DNA of 64,000 nt from Roseobacter cerasinus (GCF_009811755.1 NZ_BLIV01000001.1:701953-765952), one strand, 5' to 3'; counted from the stretch's first letter, positions 19,393 through 30,920 are shown. The notes: generated from the letters alone by a model not told the origin. Numbers and translations are program-made.

Positions 19393-20597
19393 GCGCTGAG
19401 CAGCGGTTTCAGGTCGGCCTGCACGTCTGCAACCAGCGTCGGATCTGCGCTCTTACCCGCCTCGACCAGCCGCTTGCCGATCATATAGGCACGCGGATCG
19501 TTCATCGCATCGACCGCCAATAACGCATCACCGGCATAGTACCAGAAGGACGCCGTCTGCCCCGCGCCGAGACGTGCAACCACATCCGTGTAGCCGGTGT
19601 TCAACCCGGCAATCTGCAGTTTCACGTCGTACTGATCCGACCAGAACCAGGGTTTCGCGGCGTAGGCCCGGCCCGCGCCGAGGATATTCTCGGCCACCAG
19701 CTCCGCCTGATCAATCGCATGCGGCACGCTTTCCAGCCGAATGCGCCCACCACGGTAGGGGAAAGACGTGCAGTCCCCCGCCGCCCAGATATGCGGATCG
19801 GACGTGCGCCCATGCGCATCCACACGGATGCCATTGTCAATCTCTAACCCTGCGGCCTCGGCCAACGTGGCGGCCGGGGCAATGCCCACGCCGACGATCA
19901 CGAAATCCACGTCTAGTGTGGAGCCGTCGCTCAACTCCGCTCCGCTGACCACGTCATCGCCGGTGAGCCGCGCCAGCCCCACGCCTTCGCGGATGTCGAC
20001 GCCATGCCGCCTGTGCAGCGCGCGGAAATAGTCGCTGGTCTGTGGCGCCGCGACCCGTTGCAGAATGCGGTCGGCCATTTCGACCAACGTCACCTGCAGG
20101 CCCAGCTTGGCCGCCACAGCCGCCGCTTCGAGCCCGATGTAGCCGCCCCCCACGATCAACACGCGGCGTTCGGCCTGAAACTGCGGCGCCATGGCATCGG
20201 TATCCGCAAGGTCGCGCACGCAATAGACACCCTCAAGATCGCCCCCGATGCTGGCGGGCAGGCGGCGTGGTGCGGAACCGGTGGTGAGCACCAGATCATC
20301 ATAGTGCAAAATTTCGGCCCCCAGATGTACCTGCCGGTGATCAGGCACAATGGCCGTGACCTGCGTGCCCATGCGCAGGGTGATGTCCTGCTCGGCATAG
20401 AAGCTCTCGGGCCGCAGGAACAGCCGTTCCAGCGCCATCTCGCCCATCAGATAGGCTTTGGAGAGCGGCGGGCGCTGATAAGGCGGCACCGGCTCGGCCC
20501 CGATCAGTGTAATCCGATCTTCACATCCGCGCCCGCGCAGTTTGGCCACGCAGGAGGCCCCCGCCTGCCCCGCTCCGATCACGATGATATGGCCCAT
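19389..20597 (-). CDS. FAD/NAD(P)-dependent ferredoxin (rubredoxin) reductase family protein
   Basis: A 402-residue flavoprotein of the putidaredoxin-reductase type. It shows IIVIGAGQAGASCVAKLRG (FAD), YQRPPLSKAYLMGE (family signature), RRVLIVGGGYIGLEAAAVAA (NADH) and WAAGDCTSFPYRGGR (second FAD motif). It would pass electrons from NAD(P)H to a ferredoxin, which is not encoded nearby. The start at 20597 has a GGGAGCAGG ribosome-binding site; the longer frame from 20642 does not improve the fold. rsmD follows with a 4-base overlap. Confidence 0.88.
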   Translation of the reverse strand: MGHIIVIGAGQAGASCVAKLRGRGCEDRITLIGAEPVPPYQRPPLSKAYLMGEMALERLFLRPESFYAEQDITLRMGTQVTAIVPDHRQVHLGAEILHYDDLVLTTGSAPRRLPASIGGDLEGVYCVRDLADTDAMAPQFQAERRVLIVGGGYIGLEAAAVAAKLGLQVTLVEMADRILQRVAAPQTSDYFRALHRRHGVDIREGVGLARLTGDDVVSGAELSDGSTLDVDFVIVGVGIAPAATLAEAAGLEIDNGIRVDAHGRTSDPHIWAAGDCTSFPYRGGRIRLESVPHAIDQAELVAENILGAGRAYAAKPWFWSDQYDVKLQIAGLNTGYTDVVARLGAGQTASFWYYAGDALLAVDAMNDPRAYMIGKRLVEAGKSADPTLVADVQADLKPLLSA

Positions 20598-20698
20598 CCT
20601 GCTCCCTTCCTTTGCGTTAAGGAATTCTCTGGTCTCGCCCAAGGCCGCACCCTATATCCGCTAGAGCGACAAACGCAATTGCAAGAAAGGCGCCGCAT

Positions 20699-21187
20699 AT
20701 GACGATCTCACAGGGCTCTCCCCTTCCCGATGCAACTCTGGTCGAACTGGGCGCAGACGGCCCCGCGCCTGTCTCGCTCGCCGACAAGACCAAGGGGCGT
20801 AAAGTGGTGATCTTCGCCGTGCCCGGCGCCTTCACGCCCACCTGTCATTCGGCGCATGTGCCCAGCTTCATCCGCACCAAGGATCAGTTCGACGCCAAAG
20901 GCGTGGATGAGATCATCTGCGTCTCGGTCAACGACCCTTTCGTCATGAAATCCTGGGGGGAAGCAACCGGCGCGACCGGGGCCGGCATCACAATGCTGGG
21001 TGACGCTGACAGCTCCTTCACCAAGGCCATCGGCATGGATTTCGACGCGCCGCCAGCAGGCCTGCATGGCCGTTCCAAGCGTTATGCGATGCTGGTCGAG
21101 GACGGGACGGTGACACTGTTGCAGGCCGAGGAAAGCCCCGGCGTCTGCGAGGTCTCGGGCGGTGAAGCGCTGCTGGAAAACATGTAA
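20699..21187 (+). CDS. Peroxiredoxin (Prx5/AhpE-like, glutaredoxin/glutathione-dependent type)
   Basis: A 162-residue thiol peroxidase with the peroxidatic cysteine in AVPGAFTPTCHSAHVPSF and the conserved PFVMKSWGEA and HGRSKRYAMLVEDG segments of the Prx5 class. It reduces hydrogen peroxide and alkyl hydroperoxides in the cytoplasm. A second cysteine near the C-terminus (SPGVCEVSGG) is in the position of the family's resolving residue. It is monocistronic, and a hairpin follows the stop. Confidence 0.92.
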   Translation: MTISQGSPLPDATLVELGADGPAPVSLADKTKGRKVVIFAVPGAFTPTCHSAHVPSFIRTKDQFDAKGVDEIICVSVNDPFVMKSWGEATGATGAGITMLGDADSSFTKAIGMDFDAPPAGLHGRSKRYAMLVEDGTVTLLQAEESPGVCEVSGGEALLENM

Positions 21188-21193
21188 GGGCAA

Positions 21194-21219
21194 GGCTCGG
21201 CAAGTATCCCTGCCGAGCC
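21194..21219. terminator. Hairpin between convergent peroxiredoxin and mscS genes
   Basis: Nine-base perfect inverted repeat GGCTCGGCA / TGCCGAGCC (21194-21202 and 21211-21219) with an eight-base loop. It sits between convergent genes. No long T-run follows on either strand, so efficient intrinsic termination is uncertain. Confidence 0.55.
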
Positions 21220-21225
21220 ATCCAA

Positions 21226-22074
21226 TCAGGAGGCGGTCGCCTGCACCATCGTGCGGGTCGGGAACGGGATCTCGATCCCACCTGCATCCAGCGCCTCTTT
21301 CACGGCGCGTTTGATGTCGGCCTGATAGGCAAAATACTCCGCCGCATCGACCCAGACCCGCACGAGGAAATCAACCGAACTGTCGCCCAGATTGTTCACC
21401 TGAATGAAGGGCTCCGGGTCGGATTTGGACCGCGCATCCGCCATGATGGTATCGAGGATGATCTTCTGCGCATCGGCAAGGTTCACGCCGTAGCCCACAC
21501 CAAAAGTCCATTCGGCCCGGCGGGTGGAGTTTGTCGAATAATTGGTGATCACATTGCCCCAGACTTCAGAGTTGGGGATGATCACCTGAACGTTGCTGAT
21601 GTCAGCCAGTTCGGTGAAGTTCAGCGTGATCGCCTTGACCGTGCCCATCTCGCCACCAACCTCGACGAAATCGCCCAGTTTGATGGGACGGAAGAGGATG
21701 AGCATGACGCCCGCCGCCACATTCGACAGCGTGCCCTGCAAGGCCAGGCCGATGGCCAGACCGGCGGCACCGATAACGGCGACCACCGATGTGGTCTGCA
21801 CCCCGAAGCTGTTGAGCACAAAGAGGACGGTGAAGCCCAGCACCACGTAGCGCACAATCGACGACAGGAAGTCGAAGAGCGTCTCGTCCAGATGGCGGTT
21901 CAGCCTGCTAAGGCTTTTGACACGCCGCTGCAGCCAGGCCGACACGATCCAGCCCACCATAAGGATGGAGATGGCCGCCAGTACCGAACCTGCGGTGGTC
22001 AGGAGGAAATCAAGTGTCAGAAGATCCGCCAGGGTCTTGCCCTGCCAGATCTCGGTTTGCAGAAGGTCTTCCAT
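21226..22074 (-). CDS. Small-conductance mechanosensitive channel (MscS family)
   Basis: A 282-residue inner-membrane channel that releases solutes on osmotic downshock. Three N-terminal helices are visible. The pore helix carries the alternating Ala/Gly pattern GAAGLAIGLALQGTLSNVAA followed by ILFRPIKLGDFVEVGG, the classic MscS core. The C-terminal cytoplasmic vestibule domain follows. It is the last gene of the ridA-GDPD-DUF482-phhB run, three bases after phhB. Confidence 0.92.
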   Translation of the reverse strand: MEDLLQTEIWQGKTLADLLTLDFLLTTAGSVLAAISILMVGWIVSAWLQRRVKSLSRLNRHLDETLFDFLSSIVRYVVLGFTVLFVLNSFGVQTTSVVAVIGAAGLAIGLALQGTLSNVAAGVMLILFRPIKLGDFVEVGGEMGTVKAITLNFTELADISNVQVIIPNSEVWGNVITNYSTNSTRRAEWTFGVGYGVNLADAQKIILDTIMADARSKSDPEPFIQVNNLGDSSVDFLVRVWVDAAEYFAYQADIKRAVKEALDAGGIEIPFPTRTMVQATAS

Positions 22075-22077
22075 TCT

Positions 22078-22374
22078 TTACTCCGAGAGACTGTCCATCT
22101 TGCGCGCAAGCTTCGCGTCCAAGGCGCTGAGCCCCCCCACATCATGGGTGCTCAGCACCACATCGACCGTCTTGTAAACGTTGCTCCATTCCGGGTGGTG
22201 GTCCCATTTCTCCGCCCAGATGGCGACTTGGGTCATCCACCCGAACGCCTCCACGAAATTCTTGAAAACGAACGTTTTCTCAATGGCATCGCGCCCGTCT
22301 ACCATCTGCCAGCCAGCGGCAAACAGCGGCTCCAGCAGGGGGCCGCGGGTTTCTTCACTCAGTTTTTCCGTCAT
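22078..22374 (-). CDS. phhB: 4a-hydroxytetrahydrobiopterin dehydratase (pterin carbinolamine dehydratase)
   Basis: A 98-residue enzyme that dehydrates the 4a-carbinolamine produced by pterin-dependent hydroxylases, regenerating the cofactor. The active-site histidines are visible in [17 protein letters not shown] and [12 protein letters not shown], and the length is normal. No phenylalanine hydroxylase gene is in the window. It overlaps the upstream DUF482 gene by four bases. Confidence 0.92.
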   Translation of the reverse strand: MTEKLSEETRGPLLEPLFAAGWQMVDGRDAIEKTFVFKNFVEAFGWMTQVAIWAEKWDHHPEWSNVYKTVDVVLSTHDVGGLSALDAKLARKMDSLSE

Positions 22375-23558
22375 TCCTGTTCCTCAATCTCCGCCCGCTT
22401 GAAGGGCCCATATTCCGTCAATACGGTGATTTCTTCGTCGATGGCCGCACGCTCAGCTTCGAGATAATCGCCGATGGCTTTCGCAAAGCCCGCATCATTC
22501 ACCCAATGCAGCGACCACGTCGGCTGTGGCAGATAGCCCCGCGCCAGTTTGTGCTCGCCTTGTGCACCCGCCTCGACCCGCGCCAAACCATCCGCAATGG
22601 CGATATCGATCGCGCGGTAGTAGCACAGCTCGAAATGCAGGCAAGGGTGGTGCTCGGTGCATCCCCAATACCGGCCATATAACGCTTCAGCGCCAAAAAA
22701 GTTCAACGCACCTGCCACCCAGCGCCCATTCCGCTCTGCGAGCACCAGCGCCATATCGTCTCGCAGGGTCTCCTGCGCAATATCGAAAAAGCGGCGGGTG
22801 AGGTAGGGTGTGCCCCATTTGCGCGCGCCGGTGTCCTGATAAAAGTGCCAGAAGGCGTCCCAGTGCTCCGGCTCCAACGCATCGCCGGTGAAGGTGTGGA
22901 TCGTGCCGCCAAAGGCCTGCGCCCGCGCCCGCTCCTTGCGGATGTTTTTGCGCTTGCGCGAGCTGAGGCTCGCGAGGAATCCGTCGAAATCCACATAGCC
23001 GTCGTTCTGCCAGTGAAACTGCTGTGTCTTGCGCAGCATCAGCCCCATGGCGGCGCCCCGGGTGGCCTCCTCTTCGGTGCAAAAGGTCAGATGCAGCGAC
23101 GACAGTCGATTGTTCTCGGCCAGTTGCACCGCCCCCTGGATCAGCGCCGCCGTGCCGGTTTCCTCGAACCCCGGGCGCACCAGCAATCGCCGACCAGTAG
23201 CAGGGGTATGCGGCACGGCGATCTGCAGTTTGGGATAGTAGCGCCCGCCCGCGCGCTCGTAGGCATGCGCCCAATTGTGGTCAAAGATGTATTCGCCCTG
23301 GCTGTGCGACTTGGCATACATCGGCGCCACGGCAATCAGCTGGCCTTCGATGCGCGCCGTGAGGTACTGCGGTTGCCATCCTGTGCCGGTGCCGACCGAG
23401 CCGCTGTCCTCCAGCGCCCGCAAGAAGCGATAGGTGGTGAACGGATCCATAGGCCGCGCGCCATCTGCGGCCTCAGGGCAGGCACAGGCATCCCAGTCGC
23501 TTGCATCGATGTCGTGCAGCGATGGCAATACCCTGATCTCGATTTCCTGTTCCTGCAT
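22371..23558 (-). CDS. DUF482 / FemAB-like GNAT-fold protein
   Basis: A 395-residue protein of the DUF482 family ('peptidogalycan biosynthesis protein' in databases), which has a double GNAT-like fold related to FemAB aminoacyl transferases. Conserved stretches include [39 protein letters not shown] and [19 protein letters not shown]. The start at 23558 is chosen because AGAGGCGAGG upstream is a good ribosome-binding site; an ATG at 23576 is the alternative. It lies in the ridA-mscS run. The enzymatic reaction is not known. Confidence 0.8.
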   Translation of the reverse strand: MQEQEIEIRVLPSLHDIDASDWDACACPEAADGARPMDPFTTYRFLRALEDSGSVGTGTGWQPQYLTARIEGQLIAVAPMYAKSHSQGEYIFDHNWAHAYERAGGRYYPKLQIAVPHTPATGRRLLVRPGFEETGTAALIQGAVQLAENNRLSSLHLTFCTEEEATRGAAMGLMLRKTQQFHWQNDGYVDFDGFLASLSSRKRKNIRKERARAQAFGGTIHTFTGDALEPEHWDAFWHFYQDTGARKWGTPYLTRRFFDIAQETLRDDMALVLAERNGRWVAGALNFFGAEALYGRYWGCTEHHPCLHFELCYYRAIDIAIADGLARVEAGAQGEHKLARGYLPQPTWSLHWVNDAGFAKAIGDYLEAERAAIDEEITVLTEYGPFKRAEIEEQE

Positions 23559-23605
23559 CGCCTCGCCTCTGCTCATCGCCTTACTTGTGCCCCGCCTGCC
23601 CGGGA

Positions 23606-24376
23606 TCAAGCGGCGAGCGGTGCGAGGTACTGCTCAAATGTGATATTCCGGGCGATTTTGCGCGCCTCTGTCTCGTCAGCCGGGGACTTCACGGTCCAGC
23701 ACAGGATATCGGCCCCCTCATCCTTCAACGCCGCCACACGCGGGTTGCCGAGATCGCGCCAGTTGTGGCTGACAAAGCTGCACGCCGCCCGGTCGTAGTC
23801 GGGTATCGCGCGCAGCTCGGCCCGGCGAGCTTCCGGCACGGCTGGCCAATCGCGCGCGCCAAAGGGATCGGTCACCAGACCGCGCGGCACAGCCGGGCAA
23901 AGCTCCGCCATACGCATCACCGTGTGCGGGTTGAAGGACATGACGGCCACTGGCCCAGGATAGCGCACAAGCGCGGTTGCCACAGCGTTCTCCAGCGGAC
24001 CGACATCCGGGCCAAGTGCACCGTCCTGATCCTTTATCTCGATCAGCAATGGCACCTGGCCCGCCACCAAAGACAGGATGTCCGGCAAATCCGGAATGCC
24101 CTCTTCACCGCCCTTCAGAGCAATCTGGCCGAGGTTCCGGGCCGAGACGGCGCGTACAGGGCCTGCGGCCTCGGCCAGCCGGTCGAGGGCATCGTCGTGA
24201 AAGACCATGGCCTGCGCATCCGCGCTCATCTGCACGTCGATCTCGATCCCATATCCGGCGTCGATGGCCGCCTGCACCGCGGCGCGGCTGTTCTCCGGAC
24301 GCCCGCGCGCCACATCGTGCAACGCACGATGGGCCAGCGGGCGGTGCAGGAACGCTTCCGGCAGTGCGACCTTCAT
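23606..24376 (-). CDS. Glycerophosphodiester phosphodiesterase family protein
   Basis: A 256-residue TIM-barrel phosphodiesterase. It has the N-terminal LAHRALHDVARGRPENSRAA (catalytic His and the PEN motif), the metal-binding GIEIDVQMSADAQAMVFHDD, and LLIEIKDQDG. These match the GDPD family, which cleaves glycerophosphodiesters from deacylated phospholipids to glycerol-3-phosphate. No signal peptide is seen, so a cytoplasmic form is likely. It overlaps ridA by four bases. Confidence 0.9.
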   Translation of the reverse strand: MKVALPEAFLHRPLAHRALHDVARGRPENSRAAVQAAIDAGYGIEIDVQMSADAQAMVFHDDALDRLAEAAGPVRAVSARNLGQIALKGGEEGIPDLPDILSLVAGQVPLLIEIKDQDGALGPDVGPLENAVATALVRYPGPVAVMSFNPHTVMRMAELCPAVPRGLVTDPFGARDWPAVPEARRAELRAIPDYDRAACSFVSHNWRDLGNPRVAALKDEGADILCWTVKSPADETEARKIARNITFEQYLAPLAA

Positions 24377-24831
24377 CGGATCTCGAAGATGCCTTCGATC
24401 TCAACCGCAACGCCAAGCGGCAAGGCGGCCGCCGAGACGGCAGAGCGGGCATGCCGCCCCGCATCGCCAAGCGCTTCGACAAGAAAGTCGGACGCGCCGT
24501 TGATCACCTTGGGCTGATCAGTGAACTCGCCGGTCGAATTCACAAACCCGGTCAGCTTGACCACCCGCACGAGACGTTCGATATCTCCGCCACAGGCTGC
24601 CTTGACCTGCGCCAAGAGGCTGATGGCGCAGAGTTTCGCCGCCGCAGCGCCCGCATCAACCTCCATATCGGCACCCAGCTTGCCGGTCACCAGCCCATCC
24701 GCGTCAGCCGAGATCTGCCCGGAGACATAAAGCGTGCTTCCGATCTGGACGAACGGGACGTAGTTCGCGGCGGGTGCGGGCGCATCCGGCAGGGTGACAC
24801 CCAGCTCGGCAAGGCGGGAAGAAATACTCAT
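24373..24831 (-). CDS. RidA family protein (enamine/imine deaminase-like)
   Basis: A 152-residue protein of the YjgF/YER057c/UK114 superfamily. It belongs to the longer subgroup with LPDAPAPAANYVPFVQIG, LYVSGQIS and the C-terminal RSAVSAAALPLGVAVEIEG. The arginine that binds carboxylates in true RidA is at the expected place. RidA proteins release ammonia from reactive 2-aminoacrylate-type intermediates, but this subgroup is less well studied. The ATG at 24831 follows an AAAGGA ribosome-binding site. It is the first gene of the run. Confidence 0.85.
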   Translation of the reverse strand: MSISSRLAELGVTLPDAPAPAANYVPFVQIGSTLYVSGQISADADGLVTGKLGADMEVDAGAAAAKLCAISLLAQVKAACGGDIERLVRVVKLTGFVNSTGEFTDQPKVINGASDFLVEALGDAGRHARSAVSAAALPLGVAVEIEGIFEIR

Positions 24832-25226
24832 GATCATGTCCTTTTGGGTCAATCGGGCACAGTCTGATGCCGCCCGCGCAGCGGATTATGCCCAGTCTTC
24901 GGAGGGGCACAAGCAGATATGAAGCGCTGCGCACCGGTTTGGCACATCGCGCAACATAAGATGATGCTCAATCCTTAAGCCACCGGAACAGCGAGGAAAT
25001 CAGACAGAGCGGCAGGGATCTCTTGACCCCATCCACGCGCCCGTGCAGGTTGAACCGACACATTTCCGCTCACAATTCGGCGCCCGCCCTTTGATTTGTG
25101 GACTGTTGCCACACATTAGACTTAGGGTTGCGCTGTCGCGCAATCATCACACCTGCTAGATTCCACATCGCCCGCTCTGGGCATCGCCGTAAAAGGCTTT
25201 AACTAACGCCCAAACCATTTCACAGG
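24832..25226. other. Intergenic region without recognised genes
   Basis: About 395 bases between divergent ridA and mlaA. No protein with a plausible family match, tRNA or clear hairpin terminator is visible. It presumably holds the promoters of both operons. I could not point to a convincing -35/-10 pair. Confidence 0.5.
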
Positions 25227-26021
25227 ATGATTCCAGTGCCTGCTTTCTCCCTCTCCAAAGCGTCCGCGCGATCCGTTGCAGCCCTTCTCACCGTCCTTGC
25301 GCTCAGCGCCTGCGCCACGCAGGAGGCGGTGACCCGGGCAGACGGGATCAACGATCCTTACGAGACGCAGAACCGAAAGGTTCACGGCTTCAACAAAGGG
25401 TTGGATAAGAACCTGGTGCGTCCGGTATCGCAAGCCTATGGCGTTGTGCCTGTCGAGATCCGCAATACCGTCAACAATTTCTCGGAAAACCTGTCGATGC
25501 CCCGGGTGGCTGTGAACAGCCTGCTTCAGGGCGATTTGCGCGGCACAGGGCTGGCGACTGTGCGGTTTGTGATGAACTCGACGATCGGCCTGGCTGGCTT
25601 ATTTGATCCGGCGACCGAGCTGAAGATCCCGCAGCACACGACCGATTTCGGGGAAACGCTGGCGGTCTGGGGCGCGGGCGAAGGCGCCTATGTGGAGCTT
25701 CCGGTCTTCGGGCCCTCAACCCAGCGGGACGCGGTTGGGCTGGTGGTGGATTTCTTCACCAATCCGCTGACCAGGAACACCAACAACAAATTCGATGACG
25801 ACCTGCGCGCAGTGCCGCCAACAACGGCGACAGCATCAGTGTTGAACGACCGCGAGAAATTCTCCGACACCATCGATTCCGTGCTCTACGAGAGCGCGGA
25901 CAGCTACGCACAGTCGCGTTCGATCTACCTGCAGAACCGCCGGTTCGAGCTTGGACAGGACGAACAGACCGACATTGATCCCTTCTCAGCAGACCCTTAC
26001 GAGGACCCCTATGCCGAGTAA
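25227..26021 (+). CDS. mlaA: MlaA (VacJ) outer-membrane lipoprotein
   Basis: A 264-residue lipoprotein of the Mla pathway that removes misplaced phospholipids from the outer leaflet of the outer membrane. It has a signal sequence with lipobox LSAC (Cys29), the MlaA core DPYETQNRKVHGFNKGLDKN, and GLFDPATELKIPQHTTDFGETLAVWG and GPYVELPVFGPST-like segments. The C-terminal tail is acidic (DPFSADPYEDPYAE). mlaC overlaps its end by 11 bases. The Mla ABC genes are not in the window. Confidence 0.92.
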   Translation: MIPVPAFSLSKASARSVAALLTVLALSACATQEAVTRADGINDPYETQNRKVHGFNKGLDKNLVRPVSQAYGVVPVEIRNTVNNFSENLSMPRVAVNSLLQGDLRGTGLATVRFVMNSTIGLAGLFDPATELKIPQHTTDFGETLAVWGAGEGAYVELPVFGPSTQRDAVGLVVDFFTNPLTRNTNNKFDDDLRAVPPTTATASVLNDREKFSDTIDSVLYESADSYAQSRSIYLQNRRFELGQDEQTDIDPFSADPYEDPYAE

Positions 26022-26610
26022 TCTTACACGCAGACACACGCTTCTGGGCGCAGCTGCCCTCGCCCTTCTCGCTGGACAACCGGCCTCCGCCCTCACTGAG
26101 GCTGGCGCGCGCCAGTTGGTCGACAAGGTGGTGGCCGATATCGACCGTGTGATCAATTCCGGACAATCCGACAGCGCCGTCCTGCGTGAGTTCGAAAAGC
26201 TGTTCGCGCGCTATGCCGATGTGAACATCATGGCGCAATATGCGCTTGGGGCGGATGGCCGCTCGGCCTCGGCGTCAGAAAAGCGCGCCTTCAACGATGC
26301 TTTCACGACCTATATCACCCGCAAATACGGTCGCCAGTTCCGTGATTTCGTAGGGGGCCGGGTCGAAATCCAGTCCACACGGCAGATCAAGGCGGGCTAT
26401 GAAGTTCGGACCCGGGCTTATCTGCGCGGCGAAGGTCCCTTTGAGGTGAATTTCCACATCTCTGACAGATCCGGCAGCAGCAAATTCTTCAATGTTTACA
26501 TTGAGGGTGTGAATCTGCTGCTGACCGAGCGCGGCGAAATCGGCGCGCTGCTGGACCGGCGCGGCGGCGATATCAGTGCCATGATCAACGATCTGCGCAA
26601 CGCAGGCTAA
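26011..26610 (+). CDS. mlaC: MlaC-family phospholipid-shuttle protein
   Basis: A 199-residue periplasmic protein of the MlaC/Ttg2D family, which carries phospholipids between the MlaA complex and the inner-membrane MlaFEDB transporter. The signal sequence contains a twin arginine (NLTRRHTLLGAAALALLAG), so Tat export is possible though the consensus is weak. Conserved segments include FARYADVNIMAQYALG and AFTTYITRKYGRQFRDF. The ATG at 26011 lies inside the last codons of mlaA, suggesting translational coupling. Confidence 0.88.
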   Translation: MPSNLTRRHTLLGAAALALLAGQPASALTEAGARQLVDKVVADIDRVINSGQSDSAVLREFEKLFARYADVNIMAQYALGADGRSASASEKRAFNDAFTTYITRKYGRQFRDFVGGRVEIQSTRQIKAGYEVRTRAYLRGEGPFEVNFHISDRSGSSKFFNVYIEGVNLLLTERGEIGALLDRRGGDISAMINDLRNAG

Positions 26611-26629
26611 GCTGCGCTGAGCGCCCGGG

Positions 26630-28846
26630 CTACCGGTCGCTCCCACGGACCGGGGGCGTGCGTTCCTGGGTGCTGGTTCCGCCGCCGCCCAGAATGTCAC
26701 GCAGCAAGCCTTCCAGAAAACGACCGGCTCCGCCTCTCTCGGCGCTTGGCGTGCTGTCGGGCGCACGCACCAGACCACGCCCGCTGGGCTGCATCATCGG
26801 CAGGGGCTTCTGTGCCATCCCCTCATGCACGCGCGCCATGGTCTCGCGCCAGATCTCGGCTGGCAGGCCCGCACCGGTTACACCCGTGAGCGGGGTATTG
26901 TCGTCATAGCCCATCCAGACACCCGCCACATAATCCGCTGAGAAGCCGACAAACCACGCATCCCGGGCCGCCTGGGTCGTGCCCGTCTTGCCCGCCAGTT
27001 GCCAGCCACCGAACTGCGCGCGCCCTCCCGTGCCTTCTGACACCACCTTTTCCATCATGTAGATGAGTTGACGCGCGGCACTCTCCTGCACCACACGCTC
27101 GCCAATACCGCCGCCTGTGCCCATCAACGGGTCGTCGTCACCCAACAGGCGCAGCTCCACCAGCCCGTAAGGCTGCACCGAGGAGCCACCGTTGAGAATG
27201 CCCGCATAGGCGCTGGTCATCTCGATCAATGTGCTTTCAGACGCCCCAAGCGCCAGTGCCGGGCCAGCGGCCAGATCGCTCTCCAGCCCGAAATCGCTGG
27301 CCACTTGCCGCACCAGGTCGCGCCCGACGAATTCCGACACTTTGACCGCCGGGATATTCAGGCTATCCGCTAGAGCCCGGGTCAGGCTGACCTTGCCATA
27401 AAACTGGTTGGTGTAGTTACGCGGAGACCAGGGGCCCGAGCCGGGGATATTGATGGTCAGTGGCTCATCCGTGACCGTGTCATTCGGGGAATAGCCGAGA
27501 TCAAGCGCCGCCGCATAGACAAAGGGTTTGAAGGCAGACCCGGTCTGCCGCTTGGCCTGCACCGCGCGGTTGAAGGCCCCCGCCACCTTGGTTTCGCGCC
27601 CACCGACCATGGCGCGCACGGCCCCATCTGCAGACATCACCACGATGGCCGCCTGCGCCTTGCTTCCGGGGCGGATCTTGTTCTCAAACACCCAATCCAT
27701 CGCATCATCCGCCGCACGCTGGATGCGCGGGTCAAGCGTGGTCTTGATGATCACGTCCTCGGTGGTCTTGCGCGTGAAGAACTCCGGCCCGGAGGACATC
27801 ACCCAATCGGCAAAGTAGCCGCCCGCGCGGGCCTCAGCGGCCTGTGACAGCTGCGCTGGGTTGTTCTGCGCTGTCCGTGCTTCGCTGCCACTCAGATAAC
27901 CCTGCTCGTTCATCAGCCGCACGATGGTCGCCGCACGATTCTGCGAGCGCGTGAGGTCATTCGTGGGTGCAAAGCGCGTGGGTGCCACCAGGAGCCCCGC
28001 CAGCATCGCCGCCTCAGCCGCCGTCACATTGGCCGCCGATTTGCCGAAATAGCGCTGGCTCGCCGCCTCAAACCCCCGCGCCCCAGCGCCGAGGAAGGCG
28101 CGGTTCATGTAGACGGTCAGGATCTCATCCTTGGAATACTTGGCTTCCATCGCCAGCGCATAGATCGCCTCTGACGCCTTGCGTTTGATGGTGCCGCGAC
28201 GGCATTCCGCCTCGTATTCCGCTTCGCTCTGCACAGTCGGGTCGAACGGCACGCCCAAACACAAAAGCTTCGCTGTCTGTTGCGTGATGGTCGACCCCCC
28301 ATGCCCCGAGAGCGGCCCGCGCCCCTCGCTGAGGTTGATGCGCACCGCACTGGCGATGCCGCGTGGGCTGAGCCCGAAATGCCGATAGAACCGCTTGTCT
28401 TCTGTCGCCACGATCGCGTTGCGCAGATGCGGAGATACGGTATCGGTTGTGATCGCCCCGCCAAATTGATCGCCACGCCAGGCAAAGACCCGCCCGTCAT
28501 TGTCGAGCAGCGTCACCGACCCACGTGCACGGCCATCGAGCAGTTCTGTCACATCCGGCAAAGTTGTGTAGTAGTAGCCGACCATCAGCCCGAGGATCAG
28601 ACAGGCCACGGCCCCCACCCGCCAGGTGATCCGCCAGATCAGCCGCAGCACCCAACCGATCAGCCGCTGCACAAGCCCGATCAACCCACCGCGCTTGCGG
28701 ACGGGCGTTTTGCGTCGGGCCACCTTCCGGGGGCGCGTCTTCGGTTTCGGCTTTGGCTTCGCTTTTGGTTTGCGTGCGGTTTTCGGCGACACCGCATAGC
28801 GTTTGTCAGCGACCAGCGGTCGCTTGCCTTTTCGTGAATCACTCAT
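26630..28846 (-). CDS. Class A penicillin-binding protein (transglycosylase/transpeptidase)
   Basis: A 738-residue bifunctional peptidoglycan synthase. It has a basic cytoplasmic tail rich in Lys/Pro (residues 20-55) and one membrane helix near residue 80. A glycosyltransferase domain follows with the catalytic Glu in VATEDKRFYRHFG and HGGSTITQQTAKLL. The transpeptidase domain has SxxK (TGSAFKPF), SxN (ADSLN) and KTGT (AGKTGTTQAARDAW). It polymerises and cross-links peptidoglycan at the inner membrane. The Gly-rich C-terminal tail is low complexity. The length fits PBP1-type enzymes; the exact paralogue is undetermined. Confidence 0.93.
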   Translation of the reverse strand: MSDSRKGKRPLVADKRYAVSPKTARKPKAKPKPKPKTRPRKVARRKTPVRKRGGLIGLVQRLIGWVLRLIWRITWRVGAVACLILGLMVGYYYTTLPDVTELLDGRARGSVTLLDNDGRVFAWRGDQFGGAITTDTVSPHLRNAIVATEDKRFYRHFGLSPRGIASAVRINLSEGRGPLSGHGGSTITQQTAKLLCLGVPFDPTVQSEAEYEAECRRGTIKRKASEAIYALAMEAKYSKDEILTVYMNRAFLGAGARGFEAASQRYFGKSAANVTAAEAAMLAGLLVAPTRFAPTNDLTRSQNRAATIVRLMNEQGYLSGSEARTAQNNPAQLSQAAEARAGGYFADWVMSSGPEFFTRKTTEDVIIKTTLDPRIQRAADDAMDWVFENKIRPGSKAQAAIVVMSADGAVRAMVGGRETKVAGAFNRAVQAKRQTGSAFKPFVYAAALDLGYSPNDTVTDEPLTINIPGSGPWSPRNYTNQFYGKVSLTRALADSLNIPAVKVSEFVGRDLVRQVASDFGLESDLAAGPALALGASESTLIEMTSAYAGILNGGSSVQPYGLVELRLLGDDDPLMGTGGGIGERVVQESAARQLIYMMEKVVSEGTGGRAQFGGWQLAGKTGTTQAARDAWFVGFSADYVAGVWMGYDDNTPLTGVTGAGLPAEIWRETMARVHEGMAQKPLPMMQPSGRGLVRAPDSTPSAERGGAGRFLEGLLRDILGGGGTSTQERTPPVRGSDR

Positions 28847-29090
28847 GACGAACCTGCCCGGCTCACTGTTGTTTTTTGCACTCTACCCTGATGTGCGGCG
28901 ATTGTTGAGGCGCAGCCGAATATTAATTCAATCAAAAGTTCGCCCATTTTTTGTGCAGAAAAAATCATCCGCCATATTTTTGGGCATATGCGGTGCGTTC
29001 TGCTCAGAAATTGGCCGCAGCAACTTTCAACTCAGCCACCCTCTGGCGTCTTCTGCGGGCGCAAATGTCACAGACATGTCTGGCAAGTGA

Positions 29091-29441
<351 letters not shown>

Positions 29442-29472
29442 TCGCGAGATATCAACGAGGGATACGATACTC

Positions 29473-30822
<1,350 letters not shown>

Positions 30823-30844
30823 ACCATCGGCCACCAAAACAGCG

Positions 30845-30874
30845 AAAAGCCCGGGCATACCACCCGGGCTTTTT
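30845..30874 (+). terminator. Intrinsic terminator after amtB
   Basis: Perfect inverted repeat AAAAGCCCGGG / CCCGGGCTTTTT (30845-30855 and 30863-30874) with a seven-base loop and a built-in T-run. It lies 23 bases after the amtB stop. Confidence 0.9.
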
Positions 30875-30887
30875 GCATGAGAGCCTT

Positions 30888-30920
30888 CTTCTGGCCAAAA
30901 ATATCCCCGCCGGAGGCGGA
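30888..30920. repeat. Short GGCCAAAAATATCCCCGC intergenic motif
   Basis: The stretch TTCTGGCCAAAAATATCCCC followed by GCCGGAGGCGG lies between the amtB terminator and the aminotransferase stop. From memory, closely similar strings recur in intergenic regions of other roseobacter genomes, so I flag it as a probable dispersed intergenic element. A genome-wide count is needed to confirm it. Confidence 0.4.
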